Assembly: GCA_020638575.1 (NCBI GenBank)
Contig: JACKIH010000003.1
Span: 1 to 64,000 of the forward strand
Origin: Rhodospirillaceae bacterium
Lineage (GTDB): Bacteria; Pseudomonadota; Alphaproteobacteria; DSM-16000; Inquilinaceae
Length of the DNA: 64,000 nucleotides
Direction: 5' to 3'
Below the pieces are notes generated by a model. It ran no database searches. It was not told where the DNA came from and was given only the letters and a program-made list of their open reading frames with translations. Numbering within the stretch: position 1 is the stretch's first letter; every line of letters starts with the position of its first letter. The position numbers and the translations under genes were made by a program. Below are positions 43,230 to 51,964 of the stretch, piece by piece.

Positions 43230-44228
43230 CTACTGGATGCCCTGGGCCAGCCGCTGGCGTTCGGCCGACAGGGCGATCCGCTGGTCGATCAGGCTCGCCA
43301 GGCTGGCCAGCAGTTCGTCGCGCCGGTCACCGCCGATATTGTCCCCGACGACGGTCAGCATCGTTTCCACGTGGTCGACCATCCCCGATTCCACGTCGAG
43401 GGATTGGGCGTAGCTCGCCAGCACCTGCAGCACGAGGTCCCGGTTGTCGGCCTCCACCACGCTTTGCGGTGCCGCCCCTTCGACCTGCTCCGTCAACCGC
43501 AGGACCGTGACCTGGGCCGACGCGATCATCTGCCGGGCCTCGTTCGCCAGCGCGTGGGTGCGCGCCGCGCCCTCCGGATCGAGCGACCCGCCCGCAAGCA
43601 TCGGCCGGATCGCCAGGAGAGCGGCGATGGTGGCGTCGTTGATCTTCTCCACGATCGCGTTGAGCAGGAATTCCGGCGTTCCCGGAGGGATCGCGCGCCG
43701 GCTGTCCTCCAGGAACGCATTCTCGGCGTGAAGCTGTTCGATCGTGTGGTCGTACCGGCGCGCTTCGAGCTGGTCGAAGATGGTGGGGTCGCCGGCAAGG
43801 GCCGCCTCGAACAGCTCCACGCCGCTATCGAGCGACTGGGCGATGGTCTCGATGCCGGTCTCGGCGAAGCCGCGTAAGGACGCGAGCTGAGAGGTGAGGG
43901 TAGGATCGGCGAGGGTGGGCAGCGGCGGCAGGGCCTCCGCCTCGGCCCGCAGGTTCGCCAGTTCCGCGCGGATTCGGCGGATCGCCAGGTGGCCGCTGGC
44001 ACGCGCCTCCTCGCGGCCGATCACTCCGTCCGCCAGATCGTAGATCACCGTGTCGAACTGGCTGAGAACCTGCTCGACCCGCACCGTCCGCTGGATCAGC
44101 TCGGTAATCTGGGCGGCATAGACGCCTGCCGCCTGGATATCCTCCGCCGTCTGCGCCGGAACCGGGGAAGGGGCGCCGGCGATGGCGAAGACGGCGACGA
44201 CCAGCCAAAGTCGGAGGAAGCGAACCAT
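43230..44228 (-). CDS. Exported alpha-helical protein, unknown function
   Basis: The 332-residue product has a signal peptide (VRFLRLWLVVAVFAIAGAP, cleavage after PAQ or nearby) and is otherwise almost entirely helical with heptad-like spacing (RIRAELANLRAEAEAL, LEARRYDHTIEQLHAENAFLEDSRR). No cysteines or enzyme motifs are seen. It may be a periplasmic structural or chemoreceptor-like helical bundle. It is transcribed alone, divergent from the formylglutamate amidohydrolase gene. Confidence 0.75.
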   Translation of the reverse strand: MVRFLRLWLVVAVFAIAGAPSPVPAQTAEDIQAAGVYAAQITELIQRTVRVEQVLSQFDTVIYDLADGVIGREEARASGHLAIRRIRAELANLRAEAEALPPLPTLADPTLTSQLASLRGFAETGIETIAQSLDSGVELFEAALAGDPTIFDQLEARRYDHTIEQLHAENAFLEDSRRAIPPGTPEFLLNAIVEKINDATIAALLAIRPMLAGGSLDPEGAARTHALANEARQMIASAQVTVLRLTEQVEGAAPQSVVEADNRDLVLQVLASYAQSLDVESGMVDHVETMLTVVGDNIGGDRRDELLASLASLIDQRIALSAERQRLAQGIQ

Positions 44229-44425
44229 GGGCGACCCGCCTGAGCTTGGGGAGGGGAAAGGTGGTACGTCCGGCTACCTACCAGAATGCGGCCAATTGGG
44301 GAAATCGGCACGCTGCGGCCGCGTCCGGCCCGCTTCGGCGGGTTGCCCGCATCGGGGCGGCGCCATGATTTGGAAGCGGTGCAGCAATCCATGGCAGCCG
44401 GCGGGCGGCGCGCTATAGTCCCGCC

Positions 44426-45253
44426 ATGACCATCGCCACTTCCGTTCCGTCCGCTGTCACCTCCGGGCTGCTCGGCCCCTCCGACCCGCCGCTCTTTTCC
44501 GCCATCAACCCCGAAGGGCGCTGCCCGGCGCTGCTGGTGGCCGACCATGGCGGGCGCTGCTTTCCTGCCGCGCTGGGCCGGCTGGGCCTCGACTCCGCGG
44601 TGCTCGACCGCCACATCGCCTACGACATCGGCATCGACCGGGTGACCCGCCGGCTGGCCGCAACGCTCGATGCGCCGGCGCTGATCCACCACTATTCGCG
44701 CCTGCTGCTGGACCCCAACCGGCCGCTCGACGACCCCACCTCCATCTGCGCCATCTCCGACGGTGCGGTGGTGCCGGGCAATCTCGGGCTGTCGGAGGAG
44801 GACGCCGCGGCCCGCGCCGACGCGCTGTTCCACCCCTACCACGCCGCCATCGACCAGCGCCTGGAGGGCTTCGCCGGCGCCGGCATCGCGCCCGCCTTCA
44901 TCTCCATGCACAGCTTCACCACCGAAATGAAAGGCGTGCGGCGGCCCTGGCACATCGGCGTGCTGTGGGCGGACGACGAACGCATCCCGCTGCCGCTGAT
45001 GGCCAAGCTGGCCCAGGACCCGAATATCTGCGTGGGAGACAACCAACCCTATTCCGGTCGCACGCGGCATGGCTATACAGTCGAAACCCACGCCATGGCC
45101 CGGGGACTGCCCAACGTGCTCATCGAGATCCGCCAAGACCTGATCGCAACCGATGACGGGGCGGATGCCTGGGCGGAGCGGTTGGCCCAACCCTTGCGCG
45201 AAATCCTGGCCGACCCCGGCCTCTACCGGGCCCTGCCCGTGGGGGCTGCGTGA
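44426..45253 (+). CDS. N-formylglutamate amidohydrolase-like protein
   Basis: The 275-residue protein has the HutG-type zinc hydrolase pattern: LLVADHGGRCFPAALGRLGL near residue 36, HHYSRLLLDPNRPLDDP, PAFISMHSFTTEMKGVRRPWHIGVLW and a conserved NVLIEIRQDLI. It likely removes formyl or acyl groups from an amino acid or peptide. CTATAG lies only 8 bp before the ATG, so the message may be leaderless. Its stop overlaps the GTG of the next gene. Confidence 0.88.
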   Translation: MTIATSVPSAVTSGLLGPSDPPLFSAINPEGRCPALLVADHGGRCFPAALGRLGLDSAVLDRHIAYDIGIDRVTRRLAATLDAPALIHHYSRLLLDPNRPLDDPTSICAISDGAVVPGNLGLSEEDAAARADALFHPYHAAIDQRLEGFAGAGIAPAFISMHSFTTEMKGVRRPWHIGVLWADDERIPLPLMAKLAQDPNICVGDNQPYSGRTRHGYTVETHAMARGLPNVLIEIRQDLIATDDGADAWAERLAQPLREILADPGLYRALPVGAA

Positions 45254-46380
45254 GTGCTCCCCATCTCAGCCTCGGCATGGAGGAAGAGTATCTGCTGGTC
45301 GATCCGGTCAGCCGCGATCTGCTGTCCGATCCGCCACCGGGCATCCTGAGGGGCTGCGAGGCACGGCTCGGCGGCCGCGTGTCGCCGGAATTCCTGCGCG
45401 CTCAGATCGAGGTGGGCACGCCCGTTTGCGGCTCCATCCGCGAGCTGCGCAGCGAGCTGACGGAGCTGCGCCGCTGCGTGTCGGAGGTCGCCGAAGCGAA
45501 TGGGGCGGCGGTGATCGCCGCCTCCACCCATCCCTTCGCCACCTGGCAGCCGCAGAAGACCACCAACAAGGAACGCTATCTGCAGCTTGAGCAGGACCTG
45601 GGCGTGCCGCTGCGCCGGCTGCTGATCTGCGCCATGCACGTGCATATCGGCATCGAGGACCCGGAGCTGCGCATCGACCTGATGAACCAGGTGCGCTACT
45701 TCCTGCCCCACCTCTTGGCGCTCACCACCTCGTCGCCCTTCTGGCAGGGCGATATCAGCAGCCTGAAGAGCTACCGGCTGGCGGTGTTCGACGAACTGCC
45801 GCGCACCGGCATGCCGGAAACCTACCTTTCCTACGGCGAGTACGAGAAGCACCTGAAGGCGCTGATCGACGTCGGCGTGATCGAGGACGGCACCAAGATC
45901 TGGTGGGATGTGCGGCCGAGCGCACGCTTCCCGACGCTGGAAATGCGCATCTGCGATATCTGCACGCGCATCCACGATGCCGTGGCGGTGGCCGCCCTGT
46001 TCGTCAGCCTGCTGCGCATGCTGTGGCGGCTGAAGCGCCAGAACACCCTGTGGCGGCGCTACAAGACGTTTTTGATCAACGAGAACCGCTGGCGCGCCAT
46101 GCGCTACGGCATCGACGGCGGGCTGATCGATTTCGGCAAGGTGGCGATGGTGCCCTACGCCGAGTTGCTGGAAGAGCTGCTGGAGATGACGGCGGAGGAC
46201 GCCGCGGAGTTGGACTGCACCGCCGAAGTGGCGCACACGCGGAAAATTCTCGCCACCGGCACCAGCGCCCACGCGCAGGTGCGGGTGTACGAAGACGCCG
46301 TCGCCGCCGGGGCGGACAAGCAGGAAGCCCTGCAAGCCGTGGTCGACTGGCTGATCGGCGAGACCAAGCGGGGGGTGTAG
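45250..46380 (+). CDS. YbdK-type carboxylate-amine ligase
   Basis: The 376-residue protein is of the glutamate-cysteine ligase 2 family: LSLGMEEEYLLVDP at the start, RAQIEVGTPVC, AASTHPFATWQPQ, CAMHVHIGIED, RTGMPETYLSY and RPSARFPTLEMRICD. These enzymes join an amino acid carboxylate to an amine with ATP. The GTG start overlaps the amidohydrolase gene (GTGA), so ligase and hydrolase are co-produced and probably act on related amides. Confidence 0.93.
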   Translation: MSAPHLSLGMEEEYLLVDPVSRDLLSDPPPGILRGCEARLGGRVSPEFLRAQIEVGTPVCGSIRELRSELTELRRCVSEVAEANGAAVIAASTHPFATWQPQKTTNKERYLQLEQDLGVPLRRLLICAMHVHIGIEDPELRIDLMNQVRYFLPHLLALTTSSPFWQGDISSLKSYRLAVFDELPRTGMPETYLSYGEYEKHLKALIDVGVIEDGTKIWWDVRPSARFPTLEMRICDICTRIHDAVAVAALFVSLLRMLWRLKRQNTLWRRYKTFLINENRWRAMRYGIDGGLIDFGKVAMVPYAELLEELLEMTAEDAAELDCTAEVAHTRKILATGTSAHAQVRVYEDAVAAGADKQEALQAVVDWLIGETKRGV

Positions 46381-46391
46381 GGCGCCCGCGT

Positions 46392-47321
46392 CTATCGATA
46401 GAGCGCGGTGCTTAGGTATTTCATCCCCGTATCGCAGGCGACGGTGACGACGGTGGCCCCTTCGCCAAGCCGCCGCGCCACTTCCAAAGCTGCCGCCAGG
46501 TTGGCGCCGGTCGACGTGCCGGCGAACACCGCTTCGCTGCGTGCCAGCCGGCGCGCCATGGCCATGGCGTTCTCGGTCGAGACCGGCACGATCTCGTCGG
46601 CCATGCCGTCCTGCCACAGCGGCACCACGAAACCCGCCCCCACGCCTTCGATCTTGTGCACGCCGGACGGCCCGCCCGACAGCACGGCCGATTCCGCCGG
46701 CTCCACCGCCACGATGTGGATGTCGGGTTTGCGCCGCCGTAGTCCCTCGGCCACCCCGCGCACCGAGGCTGCCGTGCCCGTCGCCTGCACGAAGGCGTCG
46801 ATGCGCCCGCCGGTGCCGGCCCAGATCTCCTCGGCCATGGCGTGGTAGGCGGCAAGCTGGTCGGTGTTGTTGAGCTGATCGGTCCAGAAGGCCCCGGTGC
46901 GCTCGGTGATTTCCGCGGCTGTGGCGATCATGGCACGGGTGAGGGCGGCATCCATGCCGCCGCCGTGGCTGGGCACGAGGGTCAGCTCCGCCCCCAAGGC
47001 CGCCATGTGCCGGCGCTTTTCCATGGAGAAGGCGTCGGACGTGACGATGCTCAGCGGATAGCCGCGCGCCGCACACACCAGCGCGAGCGACACGCCGGTG
47101 CTGCCGCCGGTGTATTCCACCACCCGGCCGCCGGGGGGCAGACGACCGGCGCGTTCTCCGCCCGCCACCATGGCCAGGGCCATGCGGTCCTTCATGCTGC
47201 CCGTGGGGTTGCTGCCTTCCAGCTTGATCAGCACGCGGGCAGAGCCGTCCGGCACGATGCGGCGCAGCTCCAGCAGCGGCGTGGAACCGATGCGGTCCAG
47301 CACGGAGGTGTCGGTCACCAT
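46392..47321 (-). CDS. Cysteine synthase-like PLP enzyme
   Basis: The ~309-residue protein belongs to the O-acetylserine sulfhydrylase / cystathionine beta-synthase fold. The PLP lysine is in NPTGSMKDRMA, the cofactor phosphate loop is GTSTGAN, and the substrate loop reads YTGGSTG where cysteine synthase has TSGNTG. That change suggests a substrate other than plain O-acetylserine. Start ATG 47321 (VTDTSVLDRIGSTPL) is chosen; an ATG at 47336 adds five residues. The divergent MarR-type gene begins only 47 bp away. Confidence 0.88.
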   Translation of the reverse strand: MVTDTSVLDRIGSTPLLELRRIVPDGSARVLIKLEGSNPTGSMKDRMALAMVAGGERAGRLPPGGRVVEYTGGSTGVSLALVCAARGYPLSIVTSDAFSMEKRRHMAALGAELTLVPSHGGGMDAALTRAMIATAAEITERTGAFWTDQLNNTDQLAAYHAMAEEIWAGTGGRIDAFVQATGTAASVRGVAEGLRRRKPDIHIVAVEPAESAVLSGGPSGVHKIEGVGAGFVVPLWQDGMADEIVPVSTENAMAMARRLARSEAVFAGTSTGANLAAALEVARRLGEGATVVTVACDTGMKYLSTALYR

Positions 47322-47334
47322 GGCCGCCCATTGC

Positions 47335-47361
47335 ATGTATCACCAAAGAATGCATATACAT
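47335..47361. promoter_or_regulatory. AT-rich inverted repeat between cysteine synthase-like and MarR genes
   Basis: ATGTAT (47335-47340) and ATACAT (47356-47361) form an inverted repeat around a 15-bp centre that includes the palindrome ATGCAT. It is the only AT-rich island in this GC-rich neighbourhood and covers the starts of both divergent genes, a good position for a MarR dimer site. Confidence 0.5.
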
Positions 47362-47367
47362 ATTCCC

Positions 47368-47829
47368 ATGGAGAGACCGGCGCAACCGAAGACCCTGGTA
47401 AGCGATGCCCGCGCGGTGGTGCGCGACTGCGTGGGGCTGAACATCCGCTTGGCGGCCCGCCGCATCACCCGTGTCCTGGACGCAGAGATGGCGGAGACCG
47501 GGCTGTCGCTCGCCCAGTTCGGGCTGATGGCGCAGATCGCCGCGGCCACGGACGACACCATCGGTGCATTGGCGGAACGGGCTGGGCTCGACCAATCCAC
47601 ACTGTCGCGCACCTTGCGCACGCTGGAACGCACCGGGCTGGTGGAGATCACGGTGGTGGAGGCGGATTTGCGCCGCCGTGCCGTGTGGCTGACGGAGGCC
47701 GGCGCCCACCGCCTGGAAGCGGCCCTGCCGGCCTGGCACCGCGGCCAGGCCCTGCTCGCCCAGGCCATCGACGCCGCAACGGTGCAACGCCTGGTCGCTG
47801 CAACAGCAGCCCTCTTTCCAGCGCCATAG
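47368..47829 (+). CDS. MarR-family transcriptional regulator
   Basis: The 153-residue protein has the MarR winged helix: LSLAQFGLMAQIAAA, IGALAERAGLDQSTLSRTLRTLERTGLVE and the wing VEADLRRRAVWLTEAG. An in-frame ATG at 47350 would add MHIHIP. The short, AT-rich divergent spacer indicates it represses itself and the cysteine synthase-like gene. Confidence 0.9.
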   Translation: MERPAQPKTLVSDARAVVRDCVGLNIRLAARRITRVLDAEMAETGLSLAQFGLMAQIAAATDDTIGALAERAGLDQSTLSRTLRTLERTGLVEITVVEADLRRRAVWLTEAGAHRLEAALPAWHRGQALLAQAIDAATVQRLVAATAALFPAP

Positions 47830-47897
47830 GTGCCCTTGGCACCGTCCGGTCGGGCGTCCACACTCGGGGCAACCCCCAACGCTGCAGGGATTGCCCC

Positions 47898-48194
47898 ATG
47901 AACGACGCCACCCGCACCGAACTTGAAGCGGCCGCCTTCCGCCGCCTGGTGGAGCATTTGCGCGCGCGGACCGACGTGCAGAACATCGACCTGATGAACC
48001 TGGCCGGGTTCTGCCGCAATTGCCTGTCGCGCTGGTATTCCGAAGCGGCCGGCGAGCGCGGGCTCGACGTCGGCTACGAAGACGCGCGCACGCTGCTCTA
48101 CGGCATGCCCTATGCGGAGTGGAAAGCCAAGTATCAGACAGAGGCGACGCCGGAGCAGACGGCCAAGCTGGCCACCACCCACCCCGGCCATTGA
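47898..48194 (+). CDS. DUF1244 family protein
   Basis: The 98-residue protein matches DUF1244: FRRLVEHLRARTDVQNIDLMNLAGFCRNCLSRWY, then YEDARTLLYGMPYAEWKAKYQ. The CRNC motif could bind a metal. The family is nearly confined to alpha- and gammaproteobacteria and has no assigned function. It is followed by gapR, a conserved pairing. Confidence 0.92.
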   Translation: MNDATRTELEAAAFRRLVEHLRARTDVQNIDLMNLAGFCRNCLSRWYSEAAGERGLDVGYEDARTLLYGMPYAEWKAKYQTEATPEQTAKLATTHPGH

Positions 48195-48234
48195 GCGGCC
48201 GTCCGTCCGCCCGCGGCCGCCCGTTGCCGAGGGC

Positions 48235-48263
48235 CTTGCGGTCAGCGGGGTGTCGGTCTAGCG
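48235..48263 (+). promoter_or_regulatory. Candidate gapR promoter
   Basis: CTTGCG (48235-48240), a 17-bp spacer and CTAGCG (48258-48263) lie 48 bp before the gapR ATG. The layout matches other candidate promoters in the window. Confidence 0.4.
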
Positions 48264-48311
48264 TCCGCGCCCGCTTGCTCGTGTCTTGGTAGTCTTGAGG
48301 ACCCCACGCCC

Positions 48312-48560
48312 ATGTCCGATGTCGAAGGCATCGCTGCCGACCGTCTGCGCAGCTTCATCGAACGCATCGAACGGCTGGAGGAGGAGAAGGCGGCCCTGGC
48401 GGCCGACATCAAGGAAGTGTACGGCGAAGCCAAGGGTGTGGGCTTCGACACCAAGGTGATGCGCCAGGTGATCCGCCTGCGCAAAATGGAGCAGGCCGAC
48501 CGGCGCGAACAGGAAGAGCTGCTCGACCTGTACAAGCGCGCCATCGGCATGGCGGAGTAG
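48312..48560 (+). CDS. gapR: GapR nucleoid-associated protein (DUF2312)
   Basis: The 82-residue protein is a clear GapR/UPF0335 member: ADRLRSFIERIERLEEEKAALAADIKEVYGEAKGVGFDTKVMRQVIRLRKM. In Caulobacter GapR binds overtwisted DNA ahead of replication and transcription forks and stimulates topoisomerases. The protein is a pair of helices that form a closed tetramer around DNA. TrkH is encoded just downstream. Confidence 0.95.
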   Translation: MSDVEGIAADRLRSFIERIERLEEEKAALAADIKEVYGEAKGVGFDTKVMRQVIRLRKMEQADRREQEELLDLYKRAIGMAE

Positions 48561-48694
48561 CGGCGACGAGGGACCCGGCCGGCATCGTCGGACATCCGAC
48601 GCACGCAGGGCACCGCCGCATCGATGCGGCGACGCAGCCGCTCGACCCGCGTCCGGTTCTGTTCATCATCGGTGCCCTGCTGGTCATCCTGGCC

Positions 48695-50086
48695 GTGGCC
48701 ATGATGGTGCCGATGGTCCTCGACCTGGTGATCGACCGGGCGGACTGGCAGGGCTTCGCCGCCTCGGCCTGCATCACCCTGTTCATCGGCGGCAGCCTGC
48801 TGCTCACCTGCTGGCGTTGGCCGATCGAGCTGTCCGGCCGCCAGGCATTCATCCTCACCACCTTCTCCTGGGTGTCGGTGGCCTTCTTCGCGTCGCTGCC
48901 GTTCCATTTCTCCGAGCTGCATTTCGAGGAGACCGACGCCTTCTTCGAGGCCATGTCGGCCCTCACCACCACCGGCTCCACCATCATGACCAGCCTGGAG
49001 ACGGCGCCGGACGGGGTGCTGCTGTGGCGCTCGCTGCTGCAGTGGATCGGCGGCATCGGCATCATCGGCATGGGCATCGCCGTGCTGCCGTTCCTGCGCG
49101 TCGGCGGCATGCAGCTCTTCCGCTCGGAATCGTCGGACCGTTCGGACAAGGTGATGCCGCGGGTGACCGACCTGGCGGTGGCCATCGCGCTGGTCTACGT
49201 GGCGCTGACGCTGCTGTGCTTCAGCCTGCTCGTGCTAAGCGGCATGGGGGTGTTCGACGCCGTCAACCACGCCATGACCACGCTCTCCACCGGCGGCTTT
49301 TCCACCCACGACACGTCCATCGGCTTCTACGCCAACCCGGCCATCGAGTGGACGCTGACCGCCTTCATGATCGCCGGCGCCTTGCCCTTTGTACGCTACA
49401 TCAGCTTTCTGAAGGGCAACCGCTGGGCCTTGTGGCGCGACCCGCAGATCCGGGTGTTCATGATCTTTCTCGTCGGAGTCTGGGTGGGGTTCGCCTTCTG
49501 GCTCTCGGTGATGAACAATGTGGAGCCGCTGGACGCGCTGCGCGCCGCCGCTTTCAACACCACCTCGGTGATCACCACCACCGGGTTCGCGTCGGCCGAC
49601 TACACCGCGTGGGGCGACCTGGCCGTGGCGGTGTTCTTCGTGCTCACGCTGGCCGGCGGCTGCACCGGCTCCACCTCGGGCGCCATCAAGACCTTCCGCT
49701 TCCAGATCATGTGGATCGTGCTGAAGATCCAGCTCACCAAGCTCTACAGCCCCAACCGGGTGGTGCCGGTGGAGTACGACCAGAAGCCGTTGGGCAACGA
49801 CGTGCTGTTGTCGGTGATGGGGTTCATCTTCGTCTACGGCATGAGCATCCTGTTCATCGCCGTGCTGCTGGGCGCCTTCGGGCTCGATCTGGACACCGCG
49901 GTATCGGGAGCCGCCACCGCCGTCGGCAATGTCGGCCCGGGGCTGGGATCGACCATCGGGCCGGCGGGCAATTTCGCCTCGCTGCCCGATGCGGTGAAAT
50001 GGATCCTCGCCCTCGGCATGATGCTGGGCCGGCTGGAGTTCTTCACCGCCCTCGTGCTGCTCACCGGCGGCTTCTGGCGGGACTGA
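48695..50086 (+). CDS. trkH: TrkH-type potassium uptake protein
   Basis: The membrane protein (463 residues from the GTG at 48695) forms the channel of the Trk potassium system. Four pore loops are visible: SALTTTGSTIM, TTLSTGGFSTHD, TSVITTTGFASADY and SGAATAVGNVGPGLG. The family N-terminus continues upstream of the GTG: LDPRPVLFIIGALLVILAV is readable in frame from about 48641, yet no ATG, GTG or TTG exists in that frame back into gapR. The real start is therefore unresolved; an ATG at 48624 lies in another frame. Confidence 0.9.
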   Translation: MAMMVPMVLDLVIDRADWQGFAASACITLFIGGSLLLTCWRWPIELSGRQAFILTTFSWVSVAFFASLPFHFSELHFEETDAFFEAMSALTTTGSTIMTSLETAPDGVLLWRSLLQWIGGIGIIGMGIAVLPFLRVGGMQLFRSESSDRSDKVMPRVTDLAVAIALVYVALTLLCFSLLVLSGMGVFDAVNHAMTTLSTGGFSTHDTSIGFYANPAIEWTLTAFMIAGALPFVRYISFLKGNRWALWRDPQIRVFMIFLVGVWVGFAFWLSVMNNVEPLDALRAAAFNTTSVITTTGFASADYTAWGDLAVAVFFVLTLAGGCTGSTSGAIKTFRFQIMWIVLKIQLTKLYSPNRVVPVEYDQKPLGNDVLLSVMGFIFVYGMSILFIAVLLGAFGLDLDTAVSGAATAVGNVGPGLGSTIGPAGNFASLPDAVKWILALGMMLGRLEFFTALVLLTGGFWRD

Positions 50087-50122
50087 CCGCGGGCCGCCGG
50101 CCGGGCCCGGCATTGCCGCCCC

Positions 50123-50151
50123 TTGTGGCGGGCGGGGGCGGGCCACTATCC
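50123..50151 (+). promoter_or_regulatory. Candidate promoter for TAXI receptor gene
   Basis: TTGTGG (50123-50128), a 17-bp spacer and CTATCC (50146-50151) lie 58 bp upstream of the ATG. Confidence 0.4.
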
Positions 50152-50209
50152 TGCGCCCTCCAACCGCCGGGCGGAGCTGTGCCGCGGGCGGACAACAGCG
50201 GAGGATGAG

Positions 50210-51214
50210 ATGAGCAGCTCAACGCGCCTGGCCGGTCTTGCGGCCGTCGGTCTCGCCCTGGCCACGCCTGCGGCGGCCCAGGACATCACCTTCTTCACCA
50301 TCGGCACCGGCGGCACCGGCGCCACCTACTATCCGCTGGGCGGCGTGATCGCCAATGCGGTGTCCAACCCGCCGGGCTCGCGCCCTTGCGATGATGGCGG
50401 CTCGTGCGGCGTGCCCGGCCTGGTGGCGGTCGCCCAGTCGTCCCGCGGGTCGGTGAACAATGTCAACGGCATCACCTCGGGCCTGTTCAACAGCGGCTTC
50501 TCCCAGTCCGACGTCGCCTACTGGGCCTATACCGGCACCGGCGTGTTCGAGGGCGAGCAGCCGATGGGCGACCTGCGCGCCATCGCCGCCCTCTATCCGG
50601 AGCACATCCACCTGGTGGCGCGGGCCGATGCCGGCATCGACAGCGTGGACGATCTGGCCGGCATGCGCGTTTCGCTCGACGAGCCGGGCTCGGGCACCTA
50701 TGTCGACGCCAACATCATCCTGGAAGCCTATGGGCTGAGCGAGGAGGACGTCGAGGCCGAGTACCTGAAGCCCGGTCCGGCCGGCGACGCCATGCGCAAC
50801 GGCCAGCTCGACGCCTTCTTCATCGTCGCCGGCTATCCCACGGGCGCAGTGGTGGAGCTGGCCAACTCCATCGATGTGGAACTGGTGCCGATCAACGGCG
50901 AGGGCGCCCAGGCGATCATCGACCAGTACGGCTTCTTCTCCGCCGACGTCATCCCGGCCGGCACGTACGAGGGCATGGATGAGGATGTGGAGACCCTGGC
51001 GGTGGGCGCCCAGTGGATCACCAGCGCCAACGAGGACGAGGAGCTGATCTACGCCATCACCGCGGCGCTGTGGAACGAAAACACCCGGCGCCTGCTGGAT
51101 GTCGGCCACGCCAAGGGGGCCGACGTGACCCTGGAGACCGCGCTCGACGGCATCGGCATCCCGCTGCATCCGGGGGCGGAGCGCTTCTACCACGAGCAGG
51201 GTTTGATCGAGTAA
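50210..51214 (+). CDS. TAXI-family TRAP transporter solute receptor
   Basis: The 334-residue protein has a signal peptide (LAGLAAVGLALATPAAA, then QDI) and the TAXI pattern FFTIGTGGTGATYYPLGGVIANAV, a disulfide-capable pair in RPCDDGGSCG, GSVNNVNGI and SQSDVAYWAYTGTG. TAXI receptors deliver glutamate or other carboxylates to fused TRAP permeases. GCGGAGGA precedes the ATG at 50210. The partner permease starts 750 bp downstream. Confidence 0.94.
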   Translation: MSSSTRLAGLAAVGLALATPAAAQDITFFTIGTGGTGATYYPLGGVIANAVSNPPGSRPCDDGGSCGVPGLVAVAQSSRGSVNNVNGITSGLFNSGFSQSDVAYWAYTGTGVFEGEQPMGDLRAIAALYPEHIHLVARADAGIDSVDDLAGMRVSLDEPGSGTYVDANIILEAYGLSEEDVEAEYLKPGPAGDAMRNGQLDAFFIVAGYPTGAVVELANSIDVELVPINGEGAQAIIDQYGFFSADVIPAGTYEGMDEDVETLAVGAQWITSANEDEELIYAITAALWNENTRRLLDVGHAKGADVTLETALDGIGIPLHPGAERFYHEQGLIE

Positions 51215-51257
51215 CCCCCGATCCCAGGCTGCCGGCACATCAGCCGGCTGGCACGGC

Positions 51258-51296
51258 GCGCCGCGGGGGGAGACCTCCGCGGCGCTCTGCGTTTTG
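51258..51296 (+). terminator. Terminator after TAXI receptor gene
   Basis: GCGCCGCGG (51258-51266) pairs with CCGCGGCGC (51277-51285), extended by G-C/G-U pairs to a 4-nt loop, followed by TCTGCGTTTT. Another hairpin, GCCGGC-N6-GCCGGC, lies just upstream (51231-51248). Receptor and permease may thus be transcribed unequally. Confidence 0.65.
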
Positions 51297-51461
51297 GCGC
51301 TGGGGGCGGCGCATCCAGGCTCTGCATTGAAACGCAGCGGACAATTGGATGCCCGCGTCCGAGGCGCTATTTTTCGTTGCGCAACCAAGTGACAATGTAC
51401 TAATAACCAGAAGCGTTTGGCCGTGCTTCCAATGCATCTCACACTTGCAATAGATCAGTCG

Positions 51462-51866
51462 ATGACTTCGATCAGATTTATGTTGTTCGGCGTTTGGATC
51501 GTATTTGCGGTCCCAATCAATGGAGCGGCGGCACAATGCGAGACAATTGCCGATGCCGAACGGATGTTGCAGTCCCGCGTCGAACAGCTACAGCAGGACT
51601 ATCCCCTGACATACGCCATCCTCTGCAATGCGTCCGGCCGGGCCCAGGTGCGGGGAGACGCCGAATTGGCCGCTCCGCTCGTCGAGAACATCCCGTTGAG
51701 GATGTCGCTGGGCTTTGTCAGATGTTCGATCTGGACGTCGCGGGCGGATTGCGAGCACGTCCTCGATGCCGTCGCCGATATCTACGACTCCGTCCAGGAG
51801 CTGGAGGACTGGGCACATGACCGCAACTGCCCGCCGCCGAGCCTGGTGTGGGGCGAGGAGTGCTGA
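51462..51866 (+). CDS. Small exported cysteine-containing protein, unknown
   Basis: From the ATG at 51462 the product has 134 residues with a signal peptide (TSIRFMLFGVWIVFAVPINGAAA, cleavage before Q). The mature part has six cysteines (QCETI, AILCNAS, VRCSIW, DCEHV, RNCPPP and a C-terminal EEC), suggesting disulfides. The family is not recognised. The upstream region and signal-peptide codons are AT-richer than neighbours and no good ribosome-binding site is seen. It interrupts the TAXI receptor-permease pair. Confidence 0.6.
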   Translation: MTSIRFMLFGVWIVFAVPINGAAAQCETIADAERMLQSRVEQLQQDYPLTYAILCNASGRAQVRGDAELAAPLVENIPLRMSLGFVRCSIWTSRADCEHVLDAVADIYDSVQELEDWAHDRNCPPPSLVWGEEC

Positions 51867-51964
51867 CCGGCGCGCAGCGCTCCCGGCTGGGTGACCCGCC
51901 AATTGTGTTCGTCCTGGCGCTCCCTTAGCCTGGACGTCCCACCGCCCAGCCCTGGGGTCCCCCC

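Noticed and set aside
46381..46410. Palindrome TCTATCGATAGA with GC flanks as a regulator site
   Set aside because: It lies between converging genes and overlaps a stop codon, so it is more likely part of a weak terminator hairpin.
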